From Setoptus koraiensis (taxonomy: Eukaryota > Arthropoda), in assembly GCA_048013815.1 (NCBI GenBank), contig CM106585.1:11842001-11906000 (forward strand): a stretch of 64,000 nucleotides of DNA, read 5' to 3'. Made by a program: the position numbers and the translations under genes. This document shows, in pieces, positions 23,505-35,500 of the stretch. The notes beneath the pieces were generated by a model. That model did not search any database. It was not told the DNA's origin and was given only the letters and a program-made list of their open reading frames with translations. How positions within the stretch are numbered: the stretch's first letter is position 1; every line of letters begins with the position of its first letter.

Positions 23505-23899
23505 TGGCCTCAATACAGTTACTCGAGCTGAAAATCCACAATTTTTGGTACATTATTACATTAATCATTTACACAAAATCAGCCAAGCTTGTACTCGTGA
23601 CAACTTTAAAGCGGCATATTCCATAATGAATGTTTGTGTTGAGCGAAAGAAACGTCGGCATGGATAATGAACAATCTGATTTGTTGGAGCGTCAAAGCTT
23701 CCGTGACACTGAGCATAGCTAATGATTCCTGAGAGTCGCCGCATATGCAATCGATGGAAACATAAAATGCTGTTTCTGATGCTTCGGGCACTACTCCGGC
23801 CCATCAAACGACAGGTGAGACCCGTCACTTGACAGGGATACTTGTGCAGATCCAATATGATGATAGCCGCGCCTAATTGGTGAGATGATTTTCACGACC
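23505..23899 (+). repeat. Duplicated upstream block, copy B
   Basis: The flank of copy 3 corresponds to the blocks ahead of copies 2 and 4. On the minus strand copies B and C can both be read as a similar short peptide (LAML, VT, ALTL, VSFA in order). I cannot tell whether that reflects a decayed exon or just DNA similarity. Confidence 0.65.
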
Positions 23900-26077
23900 A
23901 TGTTGCATCCATCAAATCAAAATAAGCTCATTGGCTCTATGCAAATAAATCAACTACATGTAAAGACACCGGGACTCTGTTGCGATGTAACAAGATTGGA
24001 CAAGTTCCTCGAAGAACGCTACCGATGGCGCCTGAATCTGCAAGAGAGCCTCCCAGTCAAGATGCATGATGTTTTCATGAATACTGCCACAGAGAATCTA
24101 GTTGGTGATCATTCCGACGGTTGCTATAGTCCCAGCCAGATTGATTCAGACATTCCTAGAAGAAATGTACCGGCAACAACAGATTCACAACAACGACAAG
24201 TACATATAAGTAGCAACGATAAAAAAAACGATGCAAACAAATGTCAAAAATTTCTACGCCTATATCTGTTGACATTTTTTACAAAAGCTATAATACTATC
24301 ATCCGTGATGATGTACAATCACGAATGTGTTGCCGACATCACAAAATGGTTCTTCGAACTCTTCACTACGGCGACAGCAACAGCAATCAACAACAACAGT
24401 AGCAGCGCAAGTAGTTGTGGACCTTGGACACAACTAATGTATGACGGAGATAAACGATTGCTTCTTATTGATCTCATTGATGCAGCATCGATGGGGAAGG
24501 AATTTCGGAGAACTCTCTACAGTGTCATCTCGTTGTGCTATTGGATATCGGCTGCCCTTTTATTGGAGCAGATAATTTTCTCCGAAAGTCATTCGAAAGC
24601 GATAAGTGTGTACCTGAATTATCACCAATGTGGCTACAACAATCTAACTTGTGATTACTTGCATCTGTGTGCCGACAAGACACTCAAAATTGGTCTGAAA
24701 TTTCCCGCCTTGATGAAATTAGCCGAATTGATGGTCAAGCACAACAGCAAAAGTCATCTAGGCAAGAATGGAAATCACACCAAATATAAACATTTTGACA
24801 TGCGCCTCTCTTTGCCATTTCGCCAAAACTCTATCAATTTTAGGAATATCGCAATTGACTCGAGCCACTACGGGCTTATAGCTGACGGATGTCTAGGCTC
24901 CCATGATGCTGATACAATTATAAGTTGTTTGCAATCTAACGGGCACAACTTTTTCGAGAAACAATTAAGATTGTCAGTGCAAGTTGGCGTAACGATGAGC
25001 ATAAGTGCAATCGTGATGCTCGTTCCCCTTACCATTTATCCCAATATGTGGAAAATTGACGTCTACAAACATCTCATTAGCTATCAGTCGGAACATGAGC
25101 CCAATTGTTATGTGCCATACTTTGCTTCGATTGTATTGGTAAGTGTTTTGTATTTTTCAGTTTTGTTTCTAAGTGGTTGCTACTGCATCGTGTTGGGGCT
25201 ACACATCATGGTGAGGATCTATTGTGCGATCCGAGACATAAATCGCGATATACATCTCATGAGTTCCTCGCTCGAGACCATTAGTTGGCAAGCTGATGCA
25301 ACCGACAGTCACACTAGATCAAGCGAAAGTGAAATGCAACAAGTTATTAATGCCACGCTTAAGATGGATAGATATGATACCGTGGACGTCACGATGTATG
25401 ACATAATAAGTATGCATCACATTAGAATGTATCATCAGATACTCAATAAGATTGCTCAATTTAATCGCCTGCAAAGTTTCACCAATGGAACCGGCGTGGC
25501 ACTGTATTCTGGCATTGGAATATTGCTTTTACATTATTTTATGTCTCATCTAGACGCAAGATTAGAGAAAGGTGCGGTAGTGTTTACTCTTGTAGCCGTC
25601 ATTCCATACATCGCTAATGTAATCATTATGATCTGGGCAAGTCTGACAAACAATAAACTGTTTAAATTAACCTCAATTTGGTATTCAGCAACAGCGCGTC
25701 TGTCCGAGAGAATTTCTGTGGATACCAGGCGAAAAATTCACTCATGCACATTAGGCTGGTGTTCGTCCAGCGGACTGGACAATGACATTTGTCCAGCATT
25801 CCAGGCCAAATTGGACACAGGCAAAATTCTCGTGGTTAGTAATGACATATCTTGTTTCATAAATGAACCCTCTTGATCTCCCATGCCATCAGCATAACCA
25901 GCAGCTTTCTTTAAAATTTCGTGTTAATCAACGAAACAATCGAATATCTCTCGACAGGCTCTCGTTTGGGTTGTGTCGGGCGCATTGATCCTGATATCAT
26001 TTACAGATGGAGCCGGCAATAAATCAGTGCGAACAATTGCCTCATATCAGCGCTCAGTATTTCAAAACGCTGGATAG
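23900..26077 (+). CDS. GR-like 7TM chemoreceptor, copy 3
   Basis: A 684-residue seven-pass protein. Exon 1 is 23900-25834 and exon 2 is 25958-26077, with a 123-nt phase-0 intron. An in-frame ATG five codons upstream (23885) is possible; I chose 23900 because it matches the start in copies 2 and 4. TM7 reads ALVWVVSGALILISF. Its first 60 residues are almost the same as in copy 4, while the Cys/His-rich loop is nearly identical at DNA level to copy 2 (about 160 bp around 24588-24745 without a visible difference). This mosaic suggests gene conversion or unequal crossing-over. The loop between TM1 and TM2 has runs of Asn and Ser with N-glycosylation sites. Same inferred role as its neighbours. 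Confidence 0.75.
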
Positions 26078-26484
26078 ATTCATCCATCGCTCGACGCCAT
26101 TACTACATGCACTAATCGACTTACAGTGTCAAAATTGTTGCAATAATCAAAAATGACTGGCTGCAGGGAGACTGGTCTCCTTTATTTGAGATGGATCTGC
26201 GCTTTAGGAATTATAGCAACAATGTATACACTAGGCATTTGTATTTTCGTGCGCAAGTTATCTTAGATTATTTCTGGTAATCCGGTGCGAATTCCACCCC
26301 TTTCGGTCATGGAAAGTATGAGAGTAGTTGAAAGACTTAAATAAACCTGTCTGGTTTTATTTGGACAAGTTTGTCAGCCAGCAACACAAAACTATCGAAA
26401 ATGTAGCAATGCGCGCAATTCCATTGGAATAGTGACAAAACTGGGTGTCTTATGGCGCTCGACAAAATGCAATGGTCGGGCCAA
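26078..26484. other. 3' flank of copy 3, part of the duplicated unit
   Basis: No gene seen. It resembles the 3' flanks of copies 2 and 4; the word TTGTTGCAATAATCAAAAATG is shared in large part with copy 4's flank. Confidence 0.6.
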
Positions 26485-26964
26485 AAATACAGTTATTCAT
26501 TTTAACGATCCACAGAGCTTTTTGCTTACTCATTTGCGCAAAGTTAGCCAGACTCTTGCTGGATTCGAAATAATTCAAGAGTCAACACTGCGCGCATATT
26601 CATGATTTACGACCAGAATATCGACCAATCCAGGAGTAGTTCCTTTGTATATCGTATTATATCCTCCTTTTTAAATCGCAAGTGCAATTTCTTCGATCAA
26701 TGTTTGTCGCGAACGAAACTGAGGTCACCATGAATAATAAATGAGTTAATAAATGATGAAGCGTCAAGGCGTTCGTGACAATGAGCATGGCTAAAAATTT
26801 ATTTCTATCTATTTTCTGGCGGTCGCCATGCACGCAATCGATCAAAACTCAAGTGTGTCAGTCCGCGTCTGAATCCGCGCAGGCAAGAGGTGTTTGTGTC
26901 AATTAAATTTGATGCGATCCGTGCGGTTTCGTTTTCCTAATTGGTGAAATATTTTTTTACCAAC
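26485..26964 (+). repeat. Duplicated upstream block, copy C
   Basis: The flank of copy 4. Near the start codon it shares the CGGTTTC...TTCC...AATTG pattern with the block ahead of copy 2. Confidence 0.65.
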
Positions 26965-29131
26965 ATGTTGTATCCATCAAATACACTAATCAACAATATG
27001 CAAATCATGCAAACATCCAGATACTATAACCAATTGGCGAGATTGGACAAGTTCCTCGAAGAACGCTACCGATGGCGCCTGAATCTGCAAGAGAGTTTCG
27101 CAGTCAAGATGCATGATGTTTTCATGAATACTGCCACAGAGAATCTAGTTGGCGATCCGTCCAACGGTCTTCATAGTCCTGATCAGATTGATACAGACAG
27201 CTTTGGAGGGAAATTATTCGCTACAACAGGTTCACAACAACGTCAAGTACATGAGAATAGCGACGATAGAAAAAACAATGCAACCAAAGGTCAGAAATTA
27301 CTACGCCTATGTCTCTTTACATTTTTTACAAAAGCTATAATACTATCATCCGTGATGATGTACGATCAAGAACGTGCTGCCGACATCCCGAAATGGTTCT
27401 TCGAACTCTTCACAACGGCGACAGCAACAGTAATCAACAACAACAGCTTAAGCGCAGCTAGTTGTGAACCCTGGACACAACTAATGTATGATGACGATAA
27501 ACGATTGCTTCTTGGCGATCTCATCGATGCAACGCCGTTAGAGAGAGAATTCCGGATAACTATTTACAGTGTCATCGCAGTTTTCAATTTTTTATCGGCC
27601 CTTCTTTTATTGGAGCAGATAATTTTCTTCAAGAGCCACTCGGAAGCGATAAGTACGTACCTGAATTATCACCAATGCGGCTACAACAACATAGCTTGTG
27701 ATTACTTGCATCTGTGTGCCGACACGACACTCAAAATCGGTCTGAAATTTCCCGCCTTGATGAAATTGGCCGAATTGATGGTCAAGCACAACGGCAAAAG
27801 TCACGTAGGCAAGAATGGAGGTCACACCAAATATAAACATTTTGACATGCGCCTCTCTATGCCATTTCGCCAAAACTCTATCAATTTTGGGAATATCGCT
27901 ATCGACTCGAGCCACTACGGACTCATGGCCGTAAACTGTCTAGGCTCTCGTGATGCAGATACAATTATAAGTTTATTGCAATCTAACGAGCACAACTTTT
28001 TCGAGAAACAATTGAGATTGTCAGTGCAAGTTGGCGTACCGATGAGCATAAGTGCAATCGTGATGCTCGTTCCCCTTACCACTTATCCTAATGTGTGGAA
28101 AATTGACGTCTACAAAGATCTCATTAGCTATCAGTCGGAACATGAACCCAATTGTTATTTGCCATACTTTGTGCCGATCGTATTGGTCAGTGTTATGTAT
28201 TTTTCACTTTTGTTTCTCAGTGGTGTCTTCTGTGTCCTGATGGGACTGCACATCATGGTGAGGTTCTTTTGTGCGATCCGAGACATAACTCACGACATAC
28301 ATCTCATGGGTTCCTCGCTTGAGACTATTAGTTGGCAAGCTAATGAAACCGACCGTCTCACTTGGTCAAGCGAAACTGAAATGCAACAAATTATTAACGC
28401 CACGCTCAGGCTGGACAGATATGGTTCCGTGAATGTCACGATGTACGACATAATAATTATGCATCATATCAAACTGTATCATCAGATACTGAATAAGATT
28501 GTGCAGTTGAATTGCCTGCAAAGTCTCACCACTGGTGTCGGCGTGGCACTATATACCGGTAATGGAATATTACTTTTACATTATTTTATGTCTCATCTAA
28601 ATGCAAAATTAAATCTTGGTGCGCTAGTGTTTACATCTTTTACCGCCTTTCCGTTCATCGTTATTGTGCTCAATATCATATGGGCTAGTATGCTAAACAT
28701 CAAATTGTCTAAACTAACCTCTATTTGGTATTCAGCAACAGCGCGTCTGTCCAAGAAAATATCAATGGATACCAGGCGAAAAATTGACACTTGCATATTA
28801 AGCTGGTGTTCGTCTAGTGGACTTGAGAGTCACGTCAGTGTTAAAGTGGTGGAGGCCAAATTGGAGCTAAACAGAATTCTCTTGGTGAGTATTGACATAT
28901 ATTGTCACCTAAATGAGCCTATTCGCCCCCCCTAATGCCACGAACATGACCAACGGCTTTCTTTAACTAATTGTATCAATTAAACGATCGAATATCTCTC
29001 AACAGGCTCTCGTTTGGGTTTTGTCGGGCGCAGTGCTTCTGATGACATTCACAACGAAAACTGGCGATCACGAATCAGTAAGACACACCTCATATCGGCG
29101 CCCTATGGGGGGATTCCGAAACGCTGGATAA
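26965..29131 (+). CDS. GR-like 7TM chemoreceptor, copy 4
   Basis: A 681-residue seven-pass protein. Exon 1 is 26965-28884 and exon 2 is 29006-29131, with a 121-nt phase-0 intron (donor TTG|GTGAGT, acceptor CTCAACAG). Approximate segments: TM1 113-133, TM2 200-221, TM3 352-373, TM4 398-432, TM5 522-543, TM6 552-576, TM7 641-656. Residues 232-295 form the conserved Cys/His-rich loop: HQCGYNN, CDY, LCADTTLK, KFPALMKLAELM, then KYKHFDMR. At about 680 residues it is much longer than the 350-450 usual for insect gustatory receptors; the extra length is the polar N-terminus and this loop. TM7 ends SGAVLLMTF where the family usually has TYhhhhhQF. Role inferred as chemosensory; the family link rests on topology, intron position and phase, and not on a strict motif match. 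Confidence 0.75.
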
Positions 29132-29563
29132 ATTCATTCGTTTATTACATGTCACCACTATTACATGTATTAATTGACCAACAGTGCCTAAATTGTTGCA
29201 ATAATCAAAAATGTCCCCCTGTTTTGTTAGATTTGATTCGCTCAATGCAATTCAAACGTTTAAAATTCAGATAATTAATTTGCAGTCGCATTCAAAATCA
29301 TATCGTTTTTTAGTGCAACTTTATTGTTGTTGCCTTCTCTTGTTGTCTGAATCAATAGTGTGAAAAATAGTAATAATAATAATAATAATTATGACAATTA
29401 TGGGTAGCTAGGTACAGAGTTTTCAACTTTCAATTGATTGACATTGATGGCGACAAACTCGCAGGAAGTAGAATCCATTTTCTATTTGGTGTGTTCGTCT
29501 AAGTTAATATCAGTTGATAGGCTTTTATCATGGCGGCGGCCTCAATTCTATATTGTCATTGGT
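29132..29563. other. Convergent gap between copy 4 and the ZP gene
   Basis: AT-rich, with an (AAT)n-like run near 29370-29390. It carries both 3' untranslated regions and no gene. Confidence 0.6.
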
Positions 29564-32500
29564 TCAAGTTGAATTTTTCCATTTCATGTTGTATTGTTCC
29601 ATCTCTAGATTTGGTTGCTCCAATTTTCTTTCGGCCAATTGCTGCTCGTCTAATCTTCTCGATCTAATTATCATATAAACACTGAAACCAACTGTGAATA
29701 AAAGCAGCCAAAACATGCATGTCACTGTAAAGGCCAAACTAACTACTGGCATGCATACTCCATAAATGATATCTTCGCGTTTTCCTTCAAGTATCGGTGT
29801 GGCATCTGTGATATTTGGATTGAAAGCCAAATCCATTCCTGTGACAACCATAAAGGTCTTCTTTATGCCCACCTCATTGGAAGTTGACACTGCCCGACGT
29901 GATCTCATCAGACCTGGCTTGAGATTCAATCTGTTGTTGCTATTTTGTTGTTGATTATTAATTTGTTGTTGGCTAGCTACTAAATGTTGAGCAATCGGCA
30001 GAGGATTCATAGGATAATATTGAGATTGTTGACTGCTGTCGGCCATCATTTGTGTTGGCTGCTGCTGCTGAAAGAACATTTGTTGTCTCAATTTTTCTTT
30101 CATTTCGTTTAGGGCACGTTCATCCTGAGGGACGTTAGGATTAAATTTCACTGGTAGTTGTACTGGCTGGTGTTGTGTCTTGTGAGATAATAGAGCGGCC
30201 ACAGCCTGGAAGGCAGCGTGAGGTGAGATCCGACTGAAACGACTTTTTTGAGGTTTAGGGGGAGTCACATGCTGCTGACGAAGTTGTTGTTGTTGTTGCT
30301 GCTGCTGTTGGGCAGCTAGTTTTTGGGCAAATTGTTGCAGCGCTGGTATCTGGTTGGGGAAGCCAATATTTATGGGTACATTAGTTATCTGAGCAGTTGG
30401 CTGTGAGTTTGACGCAACAACCTTGTCTGGTTTTGGACCCACTAGCATCATATTGGGGTGCTGATGGATGCTGTTCACCTGAACTGGCTGAATGTTCTTC
30501 GGATTCACTACAGGCGAGATGGTGCTAGGTAATTTGGCCAAATTTATGTTCATATTAGATGTCTGAGCTACCATGTTTCTATTGGCACCTGCATTAGGGT
30601 CTGGCATTAGTTTAGCCTGACCTTGAACGTTAGGATAGGGCTGTTGGTGGCTTGGTACACCCATTTTATTATTGTCATTATTTAATAATGGCGATGTTTT
30701 GAATGGCTGCTGTTGTTGTTGTTGTTGCTGTTGTTGATTGGGTTGGTATGGCTGTTGATCATGCATCACTCTGTTGTTGGGATTAATTGGTTGCTGCTCA
30801 GGGTTAAGCTTCGCCAGATCCTGTTGTTGTTCCTGCTGAGGAGAAGAACTTCTCATTGCATTGGCATGTTGAGCTATCTGCTGTTGTACCGGTGTTACAG
30901 GTATGTCAACTCTTTCAATTGATCTTGACGGCGATTGAGCAGAATCATCTGGCTTGGCCTTCGATCTGTCGCTACTATGATTGTACTGTGATTCATCTTG
31001 CTGGTGCGAAGGTGATTGTTGCGAAGAACCGGAAGAAGATAGAGCAGACGCCATAGGTTGTTGATTGTTTTGTGACAGCTGCTCTTGTTTGGGCGTGACA
31101 TTTTCGCTCATCATCTCGGACATTCCAATGCGATCTTCAATTTGAATAGGTCCGCTGGCTAGTTCCTCTGTTCCTACAACAGGCCTTACTTTAACTTCCG
31201 ACGAGGAGCTCTCGTCTGTGCTCATAACAGATCCCATTTCATCTGGATTTGTTCTATCTTCATTGGCATTCGTCATGCTGTTCGTGGGTGAGGCATCGAT
31301 AGGAACGCTTCCGGACGAGGAGCTTGCCGATTGAGAGGAGGCCGCTTGATCTATGGCTGGGTCATCTGATCTGTCAATATTGATTTTATCATTTGCATTT
31401 TCTGAATTTGCTGAAACTGCAGGCTGATAGCTATCGGCAGAGTTTGACTCTGACTGCAATTGTGGTTGTCCGTTATCTACGGCACTGGTTTGCTGTTGAT
31501 TTGTTGGTTGGTTATTCTGGTACGCTGGTTGTGATCTGGCTCCAAATTTAGAACCGGCTAGCATCGCTTCTATATTGGCATTGATGACAGCATTAGGATC
31601 GTCCCTGTTTGATTGAACGCGTCGCTGGTCATTAGCTTTCACATTGATCATGCCATTTTGATTATTGTTCTGTTTCGCCTCCATATCTTTCGGTTGCATA
31701 CCTGGCAGTAGACTTCCTGGCGCAATATCGTCCAGCTTAGATGCCTCTGTGTAGGTTTGGTCGGCTTGGTTATTATTTGAAAGTTGAGACTGCTTGTCCG
31801 ACGCTGAATCTTGTTGGCTCGAACTGACTAGCTTCAAATTTCCATCAGAATTTCCTGAAACCTCATCGACTGGGCTTTTTTGCGCATCACTAACATTGTC
31901 AGTACCGGCGCGACTAATAGAATCCGAGCTCACTTGTTGATTGACGGATATCGACGATTTAATTGATGAATTCTCTGAAGGTACTTGCACCTCAACCACT
32001 TTAATACTACTGGTAGCGGGACTGTCCGAAGTTGGTTTATCCGCCATAGTTGAATTGGCAACAACAGAGTTTCTATTGATTGTTGCTGCAGGTTGAGCGT
32101 CAAACTGATCGTTGCTTGCAGCCGACGATATCTCTCCATTGTCCGGCACTGGGTCACTTGAAGTTGTGTCACTTGCAAGGCCCTCCGATGATGCCATATC
32201 ACTTGAATTAATATCACTACTGAACGACGTATCTATCGATGGGGCTTGAGGCGAGATTCTCTGAGGTGACACCTGATGAGTGTCGGCCCTATTATCAATT
32301 TGGGTGGGTGATGTAGGCTGAGGTCTGATTTGTTGCACATCTGAGCGTTTATTGTTTGCTGTTGATGGAAAATCGTTATTGCTATCACTTCCGGCCATAT
32401 CATCGCTGCCATCGTTGTTGATGTTCTCTGGAGCAAATTGATTATTGTTAACAATTTGTGGTTGCGGCGGCGCCTGCTGTTGGTAGTTGGCAGTAGGTGG

Positions 32501-35500
32501 ATTATTGGCGCTAGTTGCATATCGAGGCTGCTCGTATTGGGGTTGATCATGGTCGGATGGCACCATATCGCCTTGGGCTATGGCAGCGACAGGCTGATTG
32601 TTGTGTCCGATGCTGTTAGGTTGCAATTGAGTTGCCTGCTGAAGTTGCGGTTGTATTCTGCTTGGAGCGGCTCCAGCTTGACTGTTGAGACCGTTCCTTC
32701 CGCTGTAGCCATTCTTGGAGACTTGTTGATCCGCTAGAATAACAAATATAATAGAAGTGAGAATTAAGTTGGATTAGGTGTGCACACAAAAGTTAAAATT
32801 GCGCGAGATTATCTTTTATGCAGGTAGCTGATATAGATCAGGCGCCACTTACCCGAAGCGGGCCATTTGGCCTTGAGATTCAGTTCGGGCTGGAGAGTTG
32901 TGGCCGAACTGGATGGTATCCTCTGGCATGCCTCTGTGAGATGCGTTGTGGTATTGTGAATAATGAGTGAAAGGCGGGGTTGATTGATTAGATATAATCG
33001 ACATTTTTAAATATGATGCATCGTGATGCTGACCAGTAATTACGTGATGATAATAATAATAATAATAATGATAGTAACTGTTCTCATGCACAATTGCACC
33101 AGAGAATTTGAGTATAGCTATGCAATTGAACCAAAATCTAGAGTAATTTTGGGTGTTAGGGGGTATTTTGCATTTAGCGCGGCCTGTTTTTGCCCTGGCA
33201 TTGTTCCACTGGCAGTGCGATTGGCTGCGCACGAGATCGTTTGGCAAAGACTCACGCCACTCAATTGGGCACACAATGTGTGATGCAACTAGATCATAGA
33301 ACAATGTGTGATTTGCGCGCTCAACCTACTTGTGTCTGCGTAAACACATCATTGTTATTATCCGCAGTATAGGCAAATATATAGTTTTGGCCGGCAAAAA
33401 ATACACAAACGTTTTCATTTTACCATACTTATGCTGCCCGTTGCTGCTGGACACCAATTATCAATAACAATATTCAAATGATTGCAAATGGCTGCAATGG
33501 CCAGTGGCTACGAATGGCAACCTATCGATCTATTTGGGCCGATTACAACAACAAACGGACAACAACAGCAGCAACAAAAAATTGGGACATGTTCCGTTGG
33601 TCCGAACTGCGGAGCAAGCGTGCCACAAGCAACTATTGCACTGGCCCTTCAGATGGGAATTATTGATTATTGTGGACCTACTTGAATAGAAAAGCACTTC
33701 CATTGTGGAAGTGAGAGCTGCCACTTTTTGTTGCCATCCCGAGCCAGCTAGAAACAGAACCAAAACAACAAAAATCACTGCCGCTTCAACTTTTAGCAAC
33801 TGGCTCACCACTCGATGCTTACCGGTCGACGGTCAACCAGTCATATTCGCTCAATCTAATGAATAATTCTTGTCGCAAAACTAAATTGATCTATTAATAA
33901 GAAAAAAAGAAACGGACAAACAGACAGGCAGGCTTTGTGCCTGTACCTGTCTGCCTGTTGCACAGGCAGTGACACATTATACTCGTCTGGCCATCATCAA
34001 CGCAACAAGTGCTGCCGTTATCTCTGGCAAACTTTTGTCACACAACCACATCCTTCATAATCCAAGGGGAATACCGGCACCAATTCAATAGCGCAAGAAT
34101 GGTCCGTTTAATTTTGATGATTAATCTAAACGACCGCACTCCATCCTGTCCACATGATACATGAGCAGACATGAACACATTGATAGTCTAGCCATATTAA
34201 TATAATATGGATAGCATTGATGTAGAGATGGCCGCCATGGAATACATACCGGCATACCGGCATACCGGCGCATATCGATCAACATCAGCAACAGGTTGCA
34301 TTCAACATTCTGCAACGGTCATTCGTTTAGACATAAACAACTTGATTCATGCGTCTTCTAGTTCAACCATACACGACCACTGAACAACCACTGCTCTTGT
34401 TGAGCAGGTTCTCCTAAATATTCGAAACTACTCACTGCACACTCGAAGAAAAGATTGAGAAGGTTACATTTATTGATTCGCAGGAGTCTTTAACAAATAA
34501 AGCAACTATTGCTACAACTGATAACCATCTTCCCTATTTCGAGAGATATTCAGCCCACAGGCTTACAACATTACTAGGAACTGGTTGCGCAATCCACATT
34601 GTATCTCAACAAAAGATTGCAACACATACGCTCAGATAGAAAGTCAAGTTTATCTACTACTACTATTATATAGTTTTCTCTATACGCGATCACATGTGAG
34701 CCACAAGTGCAGTCAAAAACAACACGGAGGTCAAGTTCATTCAATTAAAACTAAAAACTCTTTCAGAGACACAGACTCTTTGGGACATTCAACAAGATGA
34801 TATAATGATCTATATCTCGACATGAATGTAAATATGTCTCGAACGAATGCTCTAAATTAAATCTAGCAAACGGTTACAATCATAGTGACACACGCAACAG
34901 TTATACATGTGAGTCACTGAATTGAATTCTGCTGTCTGGCTCACTTTGAAGATCAATTCTGGCTGGAGCATTTGACTAATTTATGATTGACGATGTATAA
35001 ACTAACCGTAAGACATTAGTTTAAAATATATGAGTTTCAGTAGAATGTGTTGCTGCGCTGGCATATGTCAACTAAAATAATAAATGAGCAAACGCCAAGT
35101 CAACCGAGAATGAACCATCAATTCCAAGCTAGACACACATTCGGCGGCTAGATACAGAATAACGGTCTTCGATGTTGGTGGCCAAATTGGTGCATGCAAA
35201 TGGATTTTGTTTGAGTGTAGCGCGGGAGTCACACAAAAAGAAGTCATCAATAATAATTGAAATAATTTTTAAGTGCTGACTTAAAACTTACCTGCGCATC
35301 CATGACGACAAACCTCTACGGTGCACTGTATTTGAACTGTGGTTGAATCTGGAAATTTAAATGCCAAAAACTGAGAGTATGATATAACCGTCGCCCTTGT
35401 ACGCTGGCCTGGATTTTTGATTTTAACAAACTGTGTTAGCATCTTGGGTCTCAATACACAACCGAATTCATCTGTTAGGGCAATAGTGGGCTGATTTCCA

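Noticed and set aside
33530-33811. Hydrophobic minus-strand frame resembling a signal peptide
   Set aside because: It has no ATG, lies inside the large ZP intron downstream of the ZP domain, and so cannot be the missing 5' exon.
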